Positions 12,095 to 24,607 of a stretch of 64,000 nt of DNA are shown piece after piece; position 1 is the stretch's first letter, and each line of letters begins with the position of its first letter. A program made the position numbers and the translations under genes. The DNA is from Monosiga brevicollis MX1 (Eukaryota > Opisthokonta > Choanoflagellata > Craspedida > Salpingoecidae). The DNA is taken from assembly GCF_000002865.3 (NCBI RefSeq), contig NW_001865048.1:24456-88455 (forward strand). Reading direction: 5' to 3'. The notes beneath the pieces are model-generated. The model did no database searches. It was given only the letters and a program-made list of their open reading frames with translations, and had not been told where the DNA came from.

Positions 12095-15000
12095 ATGGCT
12101 GGTAAGTTGGTGCAAGGCTGCGCCAGGCTTTGGCAGCGTGTGGATGACGTGCCAGGCGCATCGTCCAACTCGTTGCTTTTTCTGGCTCAGGTGAGCAGAC
12201 TCGGCCGTGCTTAACCCCTCTCCCTCTTGCTGCCCCGCCCTCTTAGCGGCCAAGGACCTCGAAGTCCCTCCGCCAGAAAACGGACTCGAGACTGTGCGCG
12301 TCATCTTTCTAAACAACGATGAACGCAACAGTGAGCGCACACTCGAAGTTGCCGCTGCTTTGGTCCGTATCTCGCTGCACGAACGCATCCAGCTGTCCCA
12401 CAGACTGAAAGACCATTCGGCTCCCTGATCTGAGCATGCGTCAACTCATCTCGACTGCACTTTTCCCACCTGTTTGTGACGTACAGGATAATCGAATCAC
12501 GACGTCCAAATACACGCTGCTGTCCTTCTTGCCGCACAATCTGCTGGAGCAGTTTATGCGTGCTGCCAATTTTTACTTTCTCTGCCTGCTGGTCCTCCAG
12601 CTGATCCCGGCCATCTCCTCCCTCAGTCCGGTTACCACGGCCATGCCTCTGGTGTTTGTCCTCGGTGTTACCGCCGCCAAAGATGCCAACGATGACTTGG
12701 TGCGCTTTGCTATCTGACCGTTGAAATACGTGTAGTTTATGCTGTGGTAAGCTACACTCACGCCCAGGCCCTCCACCGGGTTTTCGGTAGAAACGACACC
12801 GCAGCGATGGTACCATCAACAACCGAGCGACAACGGTGCTGCGTGAGGGCAGGTGCGCGTCATCTGCTGCTCGGACTCCCCCTCCCCTCATTCCCAGTAA
12901 TCAATCTTGATCATGGACCGTCACTTTGCTCGGCTAACCTATCCCATATTTTTGCTTGGGCACCGCGCCATCCAGCTGGATTGAAGTTCGCTGGAGTCAA
13001 GTTGTGGTCGGTGACATCATCAAGCTCAAGAGCAACGATTTTGTGCCCTGCGATCTCGTTGTTCTTTCAACCTCGGAAGAGGACCACGACTGTTACATTG
13101 AGACGGCCGATCTCGACGGTGAAACCAACCTCAAGAAGCGCTATTCCCCGACAGCCACCAGTCAGCTTGTGGACGAGCACAGCCTCAGCTCCCTGGCGGG
13201 TACGCATAATGTTGTGCGCGGTCACCTGACTAGGCCCCGCCTTATCACAAGAGGAAAACCCAAACTAGATACCACCGCCGCCATCTCATTCTCGCATCCT
13301 CGCGTGTACAGGCCAAGTGCGTTGTGATCCGCCCAACAACAAGCTTGACAAGTTTGATGGCACCCTCTATCTTGATGACCCTATACCCTTGAGCGACGAG
13401 AACGTTCTGCTCCGAGTACGCAGAGCTGCCCTTGTTCGCCACACCAATTGCCGGCCTTTGCTATTTTTATATGCCACGCTGTCCCCCTCGCACGTCTGCT
13501 TATACTTTTGGGTGACCTTCGGTTTCAGGGCTGCCGCTTGCGTAACACATCTTTCATCCACGGCGTTGCTGTCTACTGCGGCAAAGATACAAAGCTCATG
13601 CGGAACAGCGGTTAGTTCCATGGCCCGGCACTCGGCAGGAAGGACTTTTGTCAATCTCTGGGAATATTCAACCTTTTTTTAGCTGCTTTGCAACACTCAC
13701 CAACCATTCTGTTCGCCGTCAAATGATCCCGCTCATGCCCTTGCCCGGCGGGACAGGCCGCGCGCGCTTCAAACGTACCCACATCGACATGCAGCTTAAC
13801 GGCCTCGTTCTTCAAATTTTCTTCGTGCTCTTTTGCATGTGCACCGTCATGGCCATTCTCAGCTCGGCTTGGGAAGCTCGTCAGGGCGATGTACGTTGCT
13901 TGCCCAGTTCAAATCCGTCTAGACACGCGTGTCAACATGCGTCTCACGACAATGGACTGTGGTTGCTATAGGAGTTCAAAATGTTTTTGAATCGTCAAAG
14001 CGACGATGCCACAACCATTGGCACGCTGCAGTTTTTCTCGTATCTCATTGTGCTCTCCAACTTGGTGCCCATCTCCCTCTACGTATCGTACGTTGCCGCT
14101 ATTGATCCATGGACCAATCTCGTTCCATGCTTTGCTCATCGGCACTGCTCTACCCGGATGGACAGAGTGGAGTTGATTCGGGTTGGCCAGTCGCTGCTCA
14201 TTGGCTGGGACCGAGAAATGTACCACAAAGACACGGATACCCGCGCCGTCGCCCGCACGACAACACTCAACGAAGAACTTGGCCAAATTGATTACGTCTT
14301 CAGCGACAAGGTGCGACGCTTGCAACGAGGCCTGCATTTGGTGACATGATTGCAAACTTTGTCGAGGCTCGCTCACCTCCTCACCAATGTTCGCCATATT
14401 TCGATTTGGCCGTCCCTTCAATCACACACAGACGGGGACCCTCACGCAGAATGTCATGCGCTTCATTCAATGCTCGATTGGAGGTGAAATCTATGGCAAG
14501 GAGGCTGACATTGGTAAAATGAAGCCCGCCGACTCGCATCCATTAGATCTGGATCAGATCGAGGACCCCGGAGAGGAGGAAACCTTTATTGATGCCAAAT
14601 TCCAGGCCAAGCTGGCCGAAAATGATCCCGCTGTGGACAATTTCTTCCGCCTGCTTGCGCTTTGCCACACGGTGCGCCATGAACACGTGGACGGTACAAT
14701 CGAGTACCAGGCTCAGTCTCCTGACGAAAAGGCCCTTGTCGAGGGTGCCCGGTACGTATTGCTGCTCAGCTCCATCTTCGCTTGCGTTCAAAAACGCTCG
14801 GTACCCTGGCATGGCTGCATGACTTACTTGCGCCGTTGTGGTGCATCGAAACAGGGACGCTGGTTTTGTCTTTGATACCCGTACCAGCGAGGATATTTAC
14901 ATTTCAGTGCGTGGCCAACAAGAAGCCTACAAGATGTTGAACATCATTCAGTTCAACAGTACGCGCAAGCGGATGACGATTGTGCTGCAGGCCGCCGATG

Positions 15001-18000
15001 GGACCTTTACGGCGTACAGCAAGGGCGCCGATAATGTGATGGAACAGCTCCTGTCAGAGGAAGCTCGCCAGCGTGACTGGCCCGCGTGCGAAGAGAACCT
15101 GCACGAGTTTGCCAAAGACGGTCTGCGCACACTCGTGCTGTGTCAGCGCCGCCTGGATCCCGACTGGTATCAGAACTGGGCAGCCCGGTTTGCCGAGGCT
15201 GAGACCTCGCTCGAGGATCGTGACGACAAGATTGCTGAAGTTGCCGAGGACTTGGAACGTGACTTTGATCTGGTCGGGGCCACGGCCATTGAAGATCGTT
15301 TGCAAGACCAAGTGCCCGAGACCATTGCCAACATGATGCGAGCTGGCATCAAAGTTTGGGTCTTGACTGGCGATAAGCAAGAGACGGCCATCAACATTGG
15401 CTTTTCCTGCCGCCTCCTCAAGTCTGAGATGGAACCCCTCATCATTGTCAACGGCAAGGACGAGCAGGAAGTCAAAGATCAACTCACACGGGGCTTGGAA
15501 ACTGTGAATCAGAATGATCGCCCCTTTGCTCTGGTCGTGACAGGCCGCGCGTAAGTCTTTGTCTCGGCTCGCAACTATACATTTGGTTCTGTTTTGTCTT
15601 GGTATTCCGTTTCTTCTTTTACTTCGTTTGCTTTATTGCTTGTTCGTCGTTGTGTTTTCCTTCCTTTCGTGCGCTGAGTTTTCAAAGCAACACTTGGAGG
15701 TGTGCTACCATGGCAGTTTGCTGACATGATGGGATTTGATTGATAGGCTAACGTTTCCGCTACCACCAACCAAAAAAGAACGCGAGACGGAGATGATTCG
15801 CCTTGATAACGGGAGCACGAGCCTGCGATGGACGGCTGAGCGCTTGGAAGAGCAGCGTCAGATCCAGGAGCTCTTCCTGGCCGTCACCGACAAATGTCGC
15901 AGCGTGCTCTGCTGCCGTGTATCGCCGCTGCAAAAAGCGCAGGTGGTCACCCTCATCAAGACCGAGCGCAAGTCCATCGCTCTGGCCATTGGTGATGGTG
16001 CCAATGACGTGAGCATGATCAAAGCGGCCCACATTGGCGTGGGCATCTCTGGTCTCGAGGGGCGCCAAGCCGTGTTGGCGAGTGACTTTAGCATCGCTCA
16101 ATTCCGTTTCCTGCAACGTCTCCTGATTGTGCACGGCCGCTGGTCTTACTTGCGCATGAGGTCAGTGACACGTGTTCTCCTGAAAATCACATCTGCCGAG
16201 CGCCTGCTTCCGCCCCGCCAAACGTTGCGGACCTAGGCTCACTGATTGTTGGGTCTTGAACCATGATCGCATCGGTGCGCAGCTCCTTCCTCAACTATTT
16301 CTTCTACAAAAACTTTGCTTGTACGTTTTCGTCGCCATTTCCCCTGATGTCGTTCTGCTACTTTACCTTGCTTGCCCACAACACACCTGTCTGATGCTGT
16401 GCCCGGGTTTGACTGGGTGGCTTGCAGACGCTTTTGTGCACTTTTGGTTTGGCTTTTTCTGTGGATACTCGGCCATGACCATCTACGACGCAGTTTTCAT
16501 CTCAACCTTCAACGTAATTTACAGCTCGCTGCCCATTCTTGTGGTGGGCATTCTCGAACAAGACGTCAACGACCGCGAGTCCTTGGCCAACCCCCACCTC
16601 TACGAGGCAGGCCCTCGCAACATCCTCTTTGATCGCGAGTCGTTTTACTGGAGCTTGTTCCGTGGCGTTCTCCATGGCGTGGTCATCTTCTTTGTGCCCG
16701 CGCTCGCCGTGCGCTCTGGTGGATCAGTACGTTCCAGGCTATTTCTGTGTCTTGATTGATTACATTTTATTGTTTTGTTTTGTTTTTTGTTTTTTCCTTC
16801 TCCTTTTGCCCTTTGCCTGTTTCTTTTGCATTTTTTGTCAACTCACATATGCCTGTGGTATTTTATTGCAGTTTGGAAGTGACGGCGTGCTGCGTGGAGA
16901 CTACTTTACACTCTCCTTCATCTGTGCCCTCCTCCTGACCTGGGTTGTCAACCTGCAACTGGCGGTACAAACAAGGCATTGGACTTGGCTCAACTGGGTG
17001 ACCATCCTGGTTGGCCCGCTGTCGTTTTTCGTCTTCTTCGGTATCGAGTACGCCTGGGATGACGAACTTTTCTGGGTAGGTCTACGTTGCTCACGACAAT
17101 CGATATTATGTGTGAGCCAAGTCGGCTTGCGTTCTCATGAAAGCATCGCCTCTTCTCACCGGTTGTGGCCCAAATTGGTGCAGTTCCAATCGCCCTATTA
17201 TGGCGTCTTCAACAGTGGCTTGTCCAGCCGGTTCTGTTGGGCTGTGTTTTTTCTGGCCATTGGCCTATGCATGGTGGCGTCGCTGCTCGAGTTTTTCACC
17301 AAGGCCTGGTTCATGCCCAACCCGATCGACATTGTCCGCGAGCAGAGTAAGCAACAGCAACTTAACGATCAGCAGGTGCGTTATCATTATCGCCTCGCGG
17401 TCGAGGTTTGCCCCCCGCGGCTCGGCTCTTGCTTACAGCCCCGCGTTTCTAGCCCGAAGAATATGTCGAATGCCAGCGATCTTCGCTGCGAGTGCAGCAT
17501 TCAGCGTATGTACCAGGCTTGTCGTCACTGCCTTGGCTTTGTTTTTACGCTTTCATGATGCGGAATTTAACCTTGTGAATTACCATGTCATGGCCATTGG
17601 CCTTGCAGGTATGACTTTAGTCAGGAAGACAATGTGGGTCGCAGCCTTTTCCCTCGCATGCCCAATATTTTGAAGAAAGTGCCGCTTTTTCATCGCAAGG
17701 AGCCGCCCCGCGTGGAAACGCTTTCGCAAGACACCACCTCCACCGTGGGTACGGTGGATCCATCGGTGGAAGCCGGTACCACGCCACCGACCGTGGCACC
17801 GAGCTCGCCGCGCTCCGTCCGAACCCTGCGAGACAACTCGGTAGCGCCATCGGAGGTTTCGCGCGCCTCCCCAACGCTCTCCCGTTCACAGCAAGTGGTA
17901 TGTTCCATCGCATCATGAGCCTGCCCGGTTTTGTCTGCCAAGCCAAGGAGTGTGCTCACGCGTATCTTTTACCCTGTTTGTCTGTGCCAGGCCATTGACT

Positions 18001-18008
18001 ACATTTAA
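12095..18008 (+). CDS. P4-ATPase phospholipid flippase (ATP8 class)
   Basis: This gene encodes a P4-type ATPase that moves phospholipids to the cytosolic leaflet. The proposed start is the ATG at 12095; an intron follows after seven coding bases (ATGGCTG, then gtaagt). Family motifs occur in order across about 17 exons: [13 protein letters not shown], a membrane pair with [26 protein letters not shown], the actuator motif [11 protein letters not shown] (near 13105-13140), YDYVFSDK joined across an intron to TGTLTQN (phosphorylated Asp, 14290-14450), [29 protein letters not shown], the hinge motif [19 protein letters not shown] (near 15990-16050), [10 protein letters not shown]-type late membrane spans, and the C-terminal YDFSQED. 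All catalytic residues I can check are present. The family usually needs a CDC50 partner; none is in the window. The junction between the exons near 12300 and 12487 is unresolved and may hide a small exon. Stop is TAA at 18006-18008. Confidence 0.93.
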
Positions 18009-18061
18009 TATGCAGCCCAGGCCGCCAGTGGTATTTTCACAGGAAAGAAAATTGACAATGA

Positions 18062-18067
18062 AATAAA
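18062..18067 (+). terminator. Probable polyadenylation signal of the flippase gene
   Basis: AATAAA lies 54 bases after the flippase stop codon, in the short gap before the convergent WD40 gene. Position and sequence fit a canonical eukaryotic poly(A) signal. Confidence 0.5.
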
Positions 18068-18218
18068 CTATGTGCAAAAGTTTTGGATTGGACGCAAAGC
18101 CTTCAGTTCAGCCCATCCACCCTCGCCTCCCACAACCAACATAGCAAGGCAAGACGAAAGCAATCGACATGATGAGATGCTCAGCATCTCTTACGATGAT
18201 ACTACTAATTTCTTTTTT

Positions 18219-19617
18219 TTACAGCCTCAAGTTGGGATACTTGATACGCACGCGGCCCTCCTGACCCACGACGAGCCGAAGCGCGGGCGTACTGGGGGTT
18301 GGCATCCAGAGAGCCAAGCTTCTGACACCAGCACCCACCGCGGTGCGATAGCGCTCGACCCCCGTTTGTATGTCAAGTGCGACGATGGTACCATTGCGTC
18401 CGAGTGCAAGGGCCAGTTGCCCTTGAACTGCTACGGCCGCCACCGTATGGACGTCGAGAGCAAATGTTTGGAGAAGCTGAAGCTCTGGCGACCATATCTG
18501 CAGCAACACCAGTCAGCAGTATCTGAGATAAGGGTGGCTGAGGCAAGTGAGAGGGCCTGTTTGCAGCGTCAATGAAACGCATACCTGCAGTGAGGCTTGG
18601 CCCGTGGCCGAGGCTGACTGGCCGACGACAAAAGATGCACCAGCGCGCGCCATGCATGTCTATGGGACGACGCATGCCAAATATGCCATGGGCAAGACAA
18701 GGACCTAAAAAGCGAAGCGCAGCCCCGAGTCACAAACCTGAAGGGCTGCTTGACGAGGAGATGTGCGCACGCAAGCACCAGTACGAACATCCCAGCAGCG
18801 CAAAAGCTTGTCTTCGCTGGTTTGCAAGCAGAGGCCTGCATCCAAACCGAGCAATGCCGTCACGACGTTGCGGTTGATGTGTTCTTCCCAGACTTGAGTG
18901 GGCGCCGCCGTGGAATTGCTGACTTGCCATCCACCCATCCACCCATCGCGGCTACCCGTCACAATCATGAGACCGTCTATGTACCACACGACCAAGCCAT
19001 AGGTGAGACCGGCAGCAGATGTTAGTCCCCGCACCGTGTGAGAAAGGATGGAACACCTTCAATTCTAAACACATACCGGAGACGGGCACAAAGGTCACCG
19101 CAGCCAAGGCCGTCTTATTGGAACCTTTGAGGGTGTGCAGGACAGTCGGCTGTTGATCCGTGGGAAGGCTGACCAGGACCAGCTCCCCGGAGCGCGCCGT
19201 GAGCGCGACCAGGTCACCGTGGGGCGCCAGCGCCAAATCAGTGATTCCTCGGCTAGCAGCTTGTAAAGACAGCTCGAAACCTGGCCCCTGAGCCTTGTCT
19301 AAATTCCACACAGCCAGCACCTGTAGCCGAGAAGACCCAGTGGCCGAGTGAGCGCCGTACATCGGCCCTTGAGCAGGCAGCAAGCGACACACACGACCTA
19401 CACCAGCTTCGTCAGCCACCAGCAGCCGATGGCCACCCGATGTCACCACCACGCGAGTAATGGCATCCTGATGCACAAACTCCTCCAACACCACATCCCC
19501 CCGCGACCGCGCCGCCCCCATGGCCGACCCCATCTCAACCGATGGCGCACCAGCCGCGCCGTCCGTCGCCGACGCTGCGCTGCCGTTGGCGTTGGCGACC
19601 GAGCAGCAGACTCCCAT
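18219..19617 (-). CDS. WD40-repeat protein, WDR31-like, with N-terminal acylation motif
   Basis: The start is the ATG at 19617-19615. The protein begins MGVCCSVA: Gly2 with Ser6 fits N-myristoylation, and the Cys pair fits palmitoylation, so membrane attachment is likely. Exon 1 (down to about 19078) contains beta-propeller strands such as ITRVVVTSGGHRLLVADE and ITDLALAPHGDLVALTARSG. A later exon carries MIVTGSRDGWMGGWQV and NVVTALLGLDAGLCLQTSED followed by KLLRCWDVRTG. This last part resembles human WDR31 (SRNVVTH...LQTSEDKTLRLWD, from memory), which also starts with Met-Gly. The final exon reads VAAVAVQGQLALALGRNGTI and ends YPNLRL-stop at 18221-18219. Not every exon junction is resolved, especially between 19020 and 19090. 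The role is inferred to be a membrane-linked scaffold. Confidence 0.7.
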
Positions 19618-20057
19618 TCGGTCGAATACAGTGATGATAAAAACTACTCCACCCCTCCAAGAAGTATTTTACATCTGTTACCACCACCATGATAAAGAAA
19701 GCAGAAGAAGAAGAAGCAAACAGCTTGATGGTTTCACGATCGTCACTGACTTCGCTTCCATTTTCAAAGTGTGACGAGAATCAGTGTTTCTCTCAGCACG
19801 TCGGGAAAAAAAGAAAACATGGTGAGCACACGCGCAGGGAAAAGGGCAGTCAGTGGGTCATCCGTCGTCGTCGTCGTCGTCGTCGTTGGTGGACGGGCGG
19901 CGCGGGTGACAAGGGTAAAGTGGGTGATCAGGGTGGCAAGGAGCAGTTTTATATTTTTTGATCGGGAAACGCAGCTGGTTTGAATGCACTTCTTGCTCGC
20001 ACAATGCTCATTGGGGACTGGTCTCTTGATCTTGTTGGACAGAGTTATCCACCGCAC
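19618..20057. other. Divergent intergenic region with CGT repeat
   Basis: This gap separates the WD40 gene from PRPF40. It includes a CGT/GTC triplet tract near 19862-19885. I see no coding exon apart from a possible in-frame upstream extension of PRPF40 to an ATG at 20004. Confidence 0.4.
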
Positions 20058-23000
20058 ATGCCCATGCCAGGAGGTAAGTGCCTTCTCCAAAACTTGGCTT
20101 ACTCCTCGACTCCAGGAGAACCCGACCGGTCCCCATATCCCTTTCCGTGGCTCATCAGTTGCTGCTATTTTTGTTTTCTTGTTTTATTTTCCCGGCACTA
20201 ATCAGGCGCTTTTGCTCCACCCGGTGGATTTGGAGCGCCCGGGGTAAGATCGCTGTCGATTCGACATGACCCACGTCTGGCGCTTCCCACATGTCTCACC
20301 TCGCGCTATGCGTTGTTGTTAGTATGGTGCGCCAATGCATATGGGTGGCCCGCCTATGATGCCTCCCATGGCACCACCAATGGCTCCCGCCATTCCTCCA
20401 CCGTGGCGACAAGTGTATACACCGGTCAGCCCCCTTGACATGATGGCTTTGCACCGTGATATCGCAGGGCCGCCGCCGTGACAGGTGATGACTCACTCAC
20501 GACCCCACTTGGCGCAGGATGGTCGCACCTACTACCACAACACTGCAACCAATGAAACGAGCTGGAACCCGCCCCCAGCCCCAGCCCCAGCCCCGGCACC
20601 AGCCCCACAACAACGTGCGTTGCCGTCTGAACACGCGCAGGCCTCTGCCTCTTTTGTCAGCGAAAGCTTTTTTTTTTTTTTTTTGACACATTCATATCCT
20701 TGATTGTCGCTTTTCACCTCACGCTCCCAAACTTCTATCTGGTTCCGCAGAGACACCCGGGACTTGGCAGGAAGCTCGCGCCCCCGATGGGCGTGTGTAC
20801 TACTACAACACTGTCACTCAGGCCACCTCCTGGGAGAAGCCAGCCGTATGTGGATCGTCCAGGACTCGATCATTCTTGCTCCCGCTTGCCAGATTGCTGA
20901 CAGGCCCACCTCGGCCGTGTGTGTCTTGGTAGGGTTATGCAACTGACCCTGCCGCAGCCACCTCAACGCCCGCTACAACGACCAGCACAGGCGCCGCCGC
21001 TGCGACTAGCAACAAGTCTGCTGAGTATGTTACGACACTATGACAGCTTGCCCCAGCCCCACTCACACACGAATCGTCGATGCTACTCTGGTTTATTCGT
21101 TCGTTTGTTTGTTTGGCTGCCCCTCGCTCACGTGGATTTGCCTGTTCTTAGCGAAAAGCCGGAGATTCCAGAATTTGCCACAAAAGAGGAAGCCAAAGAG
21201 GCCTTCACCAAAATGTTGTATGACCTTGAATGCCGCTCAAACTGGCCATGGGACAAGGTGTGCCGTCGGTTCAAGAAGGACTTTTTGAAGGAGGGCATGC
21301 ATTCTCGAGCACATTTGGCTCATGACTCGTTGTCACGGGCCGGGACCCAACCCCTAGATTGTTCGCGCTTGTACCAGCGACGGCCGATTCCATGTCTTGA
21401 AGAAGGGGGAAAAAAAGCAAGTTTGGAACGCTTGGCGCGGCAAGCGCGCCAAGGAAGAGAAAGAAGAACTGCGTGCACAGGCTCGGGAAGCACGAGAGAA
21501 GCTCAAGGTCTTTTTTGCTCAGCAAGAAGCCACGGGCCCCGAACTGCGCCCCAACGAAGCCGTGGATCTGTTCCGCTCCTTCCCCGAACTCAACTCAAAG
21601 GTCCTCTCCGATCGCGAAATGGAGAGCATCTACGACGAAGCCCTCCGCGTCAAAATGGATGAGGAGAAGGAAAGCTTTCGACAGCGCGCCGAGCGCACTG
21701 AGAAAAAGTTTGAGGAGCTTTTGGCCGATACCCCAGGTGTGTACTTGAGCGCACTCGTGAAGATTGCTGGCTGCTGGCTTGCTTGTACACGCGGCAGGGG
21801 AGTCGGGCAAGGGCCATTTGCGACTTCCTCGGATGGGAGCAAAAGGGCGTTTTGCACTCTGTAAACCCTTATCAGGAATGCTGCCTGCCTATTTCTGGGG
21901 CACTCGATGAATAGCCATCACCGAGGCCTCAACCTGGGACGAAATTATGGATGCTTTGAGCGCTGATCCTCGCTTCAAGGACGAACCCGATTTTGCCGTG
22001 CGTCATGCTCTGCGTTGCAACGACCCCGATTAGTTTTGCTGGCAACATTCCCATGTTCCTTCCTCACAACTATTGTCGGGTTTGACTGGCGGCTCACAGG
22101 AGGATGGCATCCTGGATTGCCTGGTCGCATATGAACGGCGGCTCGATGCCTACTCGCGCAAGAAGGACGAGGAGTACAAAGCAGCCATTGATGCGGATCG
22201 ACGAGAGGACCGCAAGAAGCGCGAAGCTTTTGTGGAGCTGCTTGACCAAATGATCAAAGACGAGATCGTGACCGCCAATAGCGTGTGGCGCATCACGTAT
22301 CCAGAGATGCTCAAGCATACTGCTTACACGGACATGATGGGTGTGCCGGGCACGACGCCGCTGGACTTTTTCAAGATTCGCACCAACGAATTGCAACAGA
22401 CGTATCGCCGCGATAAGGCCTTGATCAAGGACATTTTCAAGGTTGGTGCTTCACGGTTCTGGCATTCCACTCGGCCATGTGGTATCGTGATTGCTTGCCT
22501 TTCTTCAAATGCCTCGTGTGTTATTGTCTGCAGGAGAAGGACTTTGTGGTAACGGTCACCACGACGGGCGAAGAGTTTATGGAGTTGTTGCAGGTCAGGC
22601 AGCGACTCTCTTGCTAGCGCACGACAATGTACCGGCGTTCAACTCCAGCTGGCTGAGCTGAGCATTGCGGGAGCGGTGGCGGATAATCCTCAATGCTCAT
22701 GTGGGTGTTTGGACCATGCCCGGCTGCATCCGCCTCTTCTAGAACGATGACCGGGTGGCCTCCGTATCGGCACTCCATCTCAAAATGATCTTCGAGTCAA
22801 TGCTGGAGCGAGCGCTGCGCAATCAGAAGCGTGAAGCAGAAGCTAACCGTGACACGCGCGAAGATGCCTTCCGCGACCTTTTGTCGCGCAACCTCATTGC
22901 GTACGTGAGCCGGCACGTGTTGCATTGCTTCTTGGACAAGAGTTTTGGAGGAAGACGGGTGCAGCAGGCAATCGGCGCAAGAGGGCGGGGACAGTGCGCT

Positions 23001-23377
23001 GGGCGATGGCATGTGTGGTTTCAAAACAAATCAGAGTGGCCAGACATTGTGACTTTGCCGTTTTCTGATACCATCTGCTCCGGTCTTGCTTTGCATCTCG
23101 GTAGACTAAAAGCAGATACAGAATGGAAGGATGTGGAGTTCATGTTCAAGGATGAACCCTCGGTTCAGGCCTATGAGAAGGATCCTGAGACTCTGCTCAA
23201 GGTCTTTCGGGCCTTCTTGGCCAGCGATCCTTGGCGGTCATCTGAAGGTGCGTTTGCCAAACCCATGACAATGCTTTGTGCGTCTGCAAAAAACTGAGTA
23301 GCTCACATCTCTTCATCACAATCATCTTGCTTGCACGCACAGGCGGTGAGCCCGACGCCAAAAAGGTCAAAACATAA
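20058..23377 (+). CDS. PRPF40: Pre-mRNA processing factor 40 (WW and FF domains)
   Basis: PRPF40 is a U1 snRNP-associated splicing factor that bridges the 5' splice site and branch-point factors. The start chosen is MPMPGG at 20058; MLIGDWS at 20004 is in frame and also possible. A Pro/Met/Gly-rich N-terminus leads to two WW domains. WW1 spans a splice junction (WRQVYTP joined to DGRTYYHNTATNETSW). WW2 is WQEARAPDGRVYYYNTVTQA then TSWEKP (20763-20845). FF domains follow: EEAKEAFTKMLYDLE (near 21190), then KKQVWNAWRGKRAKEE, TWDEIMDALSADPRF, REAFVELLDQMIKDE, VPGTTPLDFFKIRTNEL, KEKDFVVTV-type and EDAFRDLLSRNLIA segments. The C-terminus GGEPDAKKVKT carries a small basic nuclear-targeting patch; stop TAA is at 23375-23377. 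Order and spacing match animal PRPF40A/B closely. Confidence 0.93.
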
Positions 23378-24145
23378 TGCCACTTTGCCACGCAAAACAT
23401 GCAGGAGATGTCAAGCGACAACAAGTCGTGAAAGAACAAATCAGAAAAATAAAAAAAGAACTTTGGTCGATCGATTCCGTTTGGCGATCATGCCAAGTCC
23501 AGGCGTGCCGCCGTACACGCTACTCATTCACGGCGTTTTCACCAGCCGAAGGAGTGGGGAATTTCGTTCAAAGTAAAGACAGAAGAGATTCAGAGATTCG
23601 CAAAGCAAAAACCATGCCGACGAAATTGCAAAATAATACCAAGCGTCGAATGAGTGAGGCATGCGACTCGTTATCAGCTCCGTCATGTATTCTGGAATGT
23701 GTGTTCAATTCGGAATTTGCTCGCTGGGTGGGGCCACTCACGTTTTCATATATCGGCACTGCTAATTTTTTGATAATAAATCTCGAAATAATATTAGCAC
23801 GTCGACACAAGCAGAGGTTTGGGCTGCCAAGAGCTCCAGGTCATCATTCGATGATGAAGAATCAGTCATGATACGGAGCGCCAACGCGCCGAGCTTCTCC
23901 CTGCCCCCTAGGAACAAGCAAGAACAAGAAAGAGCGCAACGAGTAGACGGCCTGACCGCCATTTCCCATAGCTCACATCAAGACACCCCGTGATTTAGCC
24001 AGTTCACTGTTTTCGCTCTTTTATCTTTTTAAAAAGGTCACTGTTTTCGCCCCTTTTCGTCTCAGAATGTTCACTGTTTTCGTCTTTTACTTCCCGCCCA
24101 GTAACAACAACAACAACAACAGAAGAAGAAGAAAAACAGTTCAGT

Positions 24146-24147
<2 letters not shown>

Positions 24148-24209
<62 letters not shown>
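24148..24209. repeat. (GT)n microsatellite, about 31 units
   Basis: This is an uninterrupted GT dinucleotide run. It lies about 400 bp upstream of the PH-MyTH4 start codon. Confidence 0.95.
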
Positions 24210-24347
24210 AAATGGCAGCGGCGGGGACGCTGGAGCGATCGCAATGTGGTGGCGTGTGAGGGCAGGATGTGCGAGGTGGCGGGCTTGGTGGGGGCCGGGT
24301 GTATGAGTGGAGAAAGGGTCAACGATCTGAACTTGGCTGGAACGGGC

Positions 24348-24351
<4 letters not shown>

Positions 24352-24402
<51 letters not shown>
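24352..24402. repeat. (GA)n microsatellite
   Basis: This is a GA dinucleotide run with one phase slip near 24391. It lies about 205 bp upstream of the PH-MyTH4 start codon. Confidence 0.95.
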
Positions 24403-24607
24403 AAATCGCGTGAGCAGGTGCCGCCCCCCTCAAGGGGCGTAGTGGAGACGGGCGGTCCGGCTTTGTTGGTAGTGTCGTGCGGTTGTAGCTCATGAGTCAT
24501 TGTGGTGGTCTGATCTCAGCAAGTCGCTCCAAGAGCATCGTCAACTTTTCGAGTCTTGAGTGCCTGGAGTGGCTTGAGTCTTCCGGGTCTCCGCTTTGAT
24601 TATCGCC

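Larger units (their letters stand above)
23378..24607. other. Intergenic region with two microsatellites
   Basis: This 1.2-kb stretch lies between PRPF40 and the PH-MyTH4 gene, which run in the same direction. It is AT-rich at first and then holds a (GT)n tract and a (GA)n tract (listed separately). I see no coding sequence. Confidence 0.5.
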
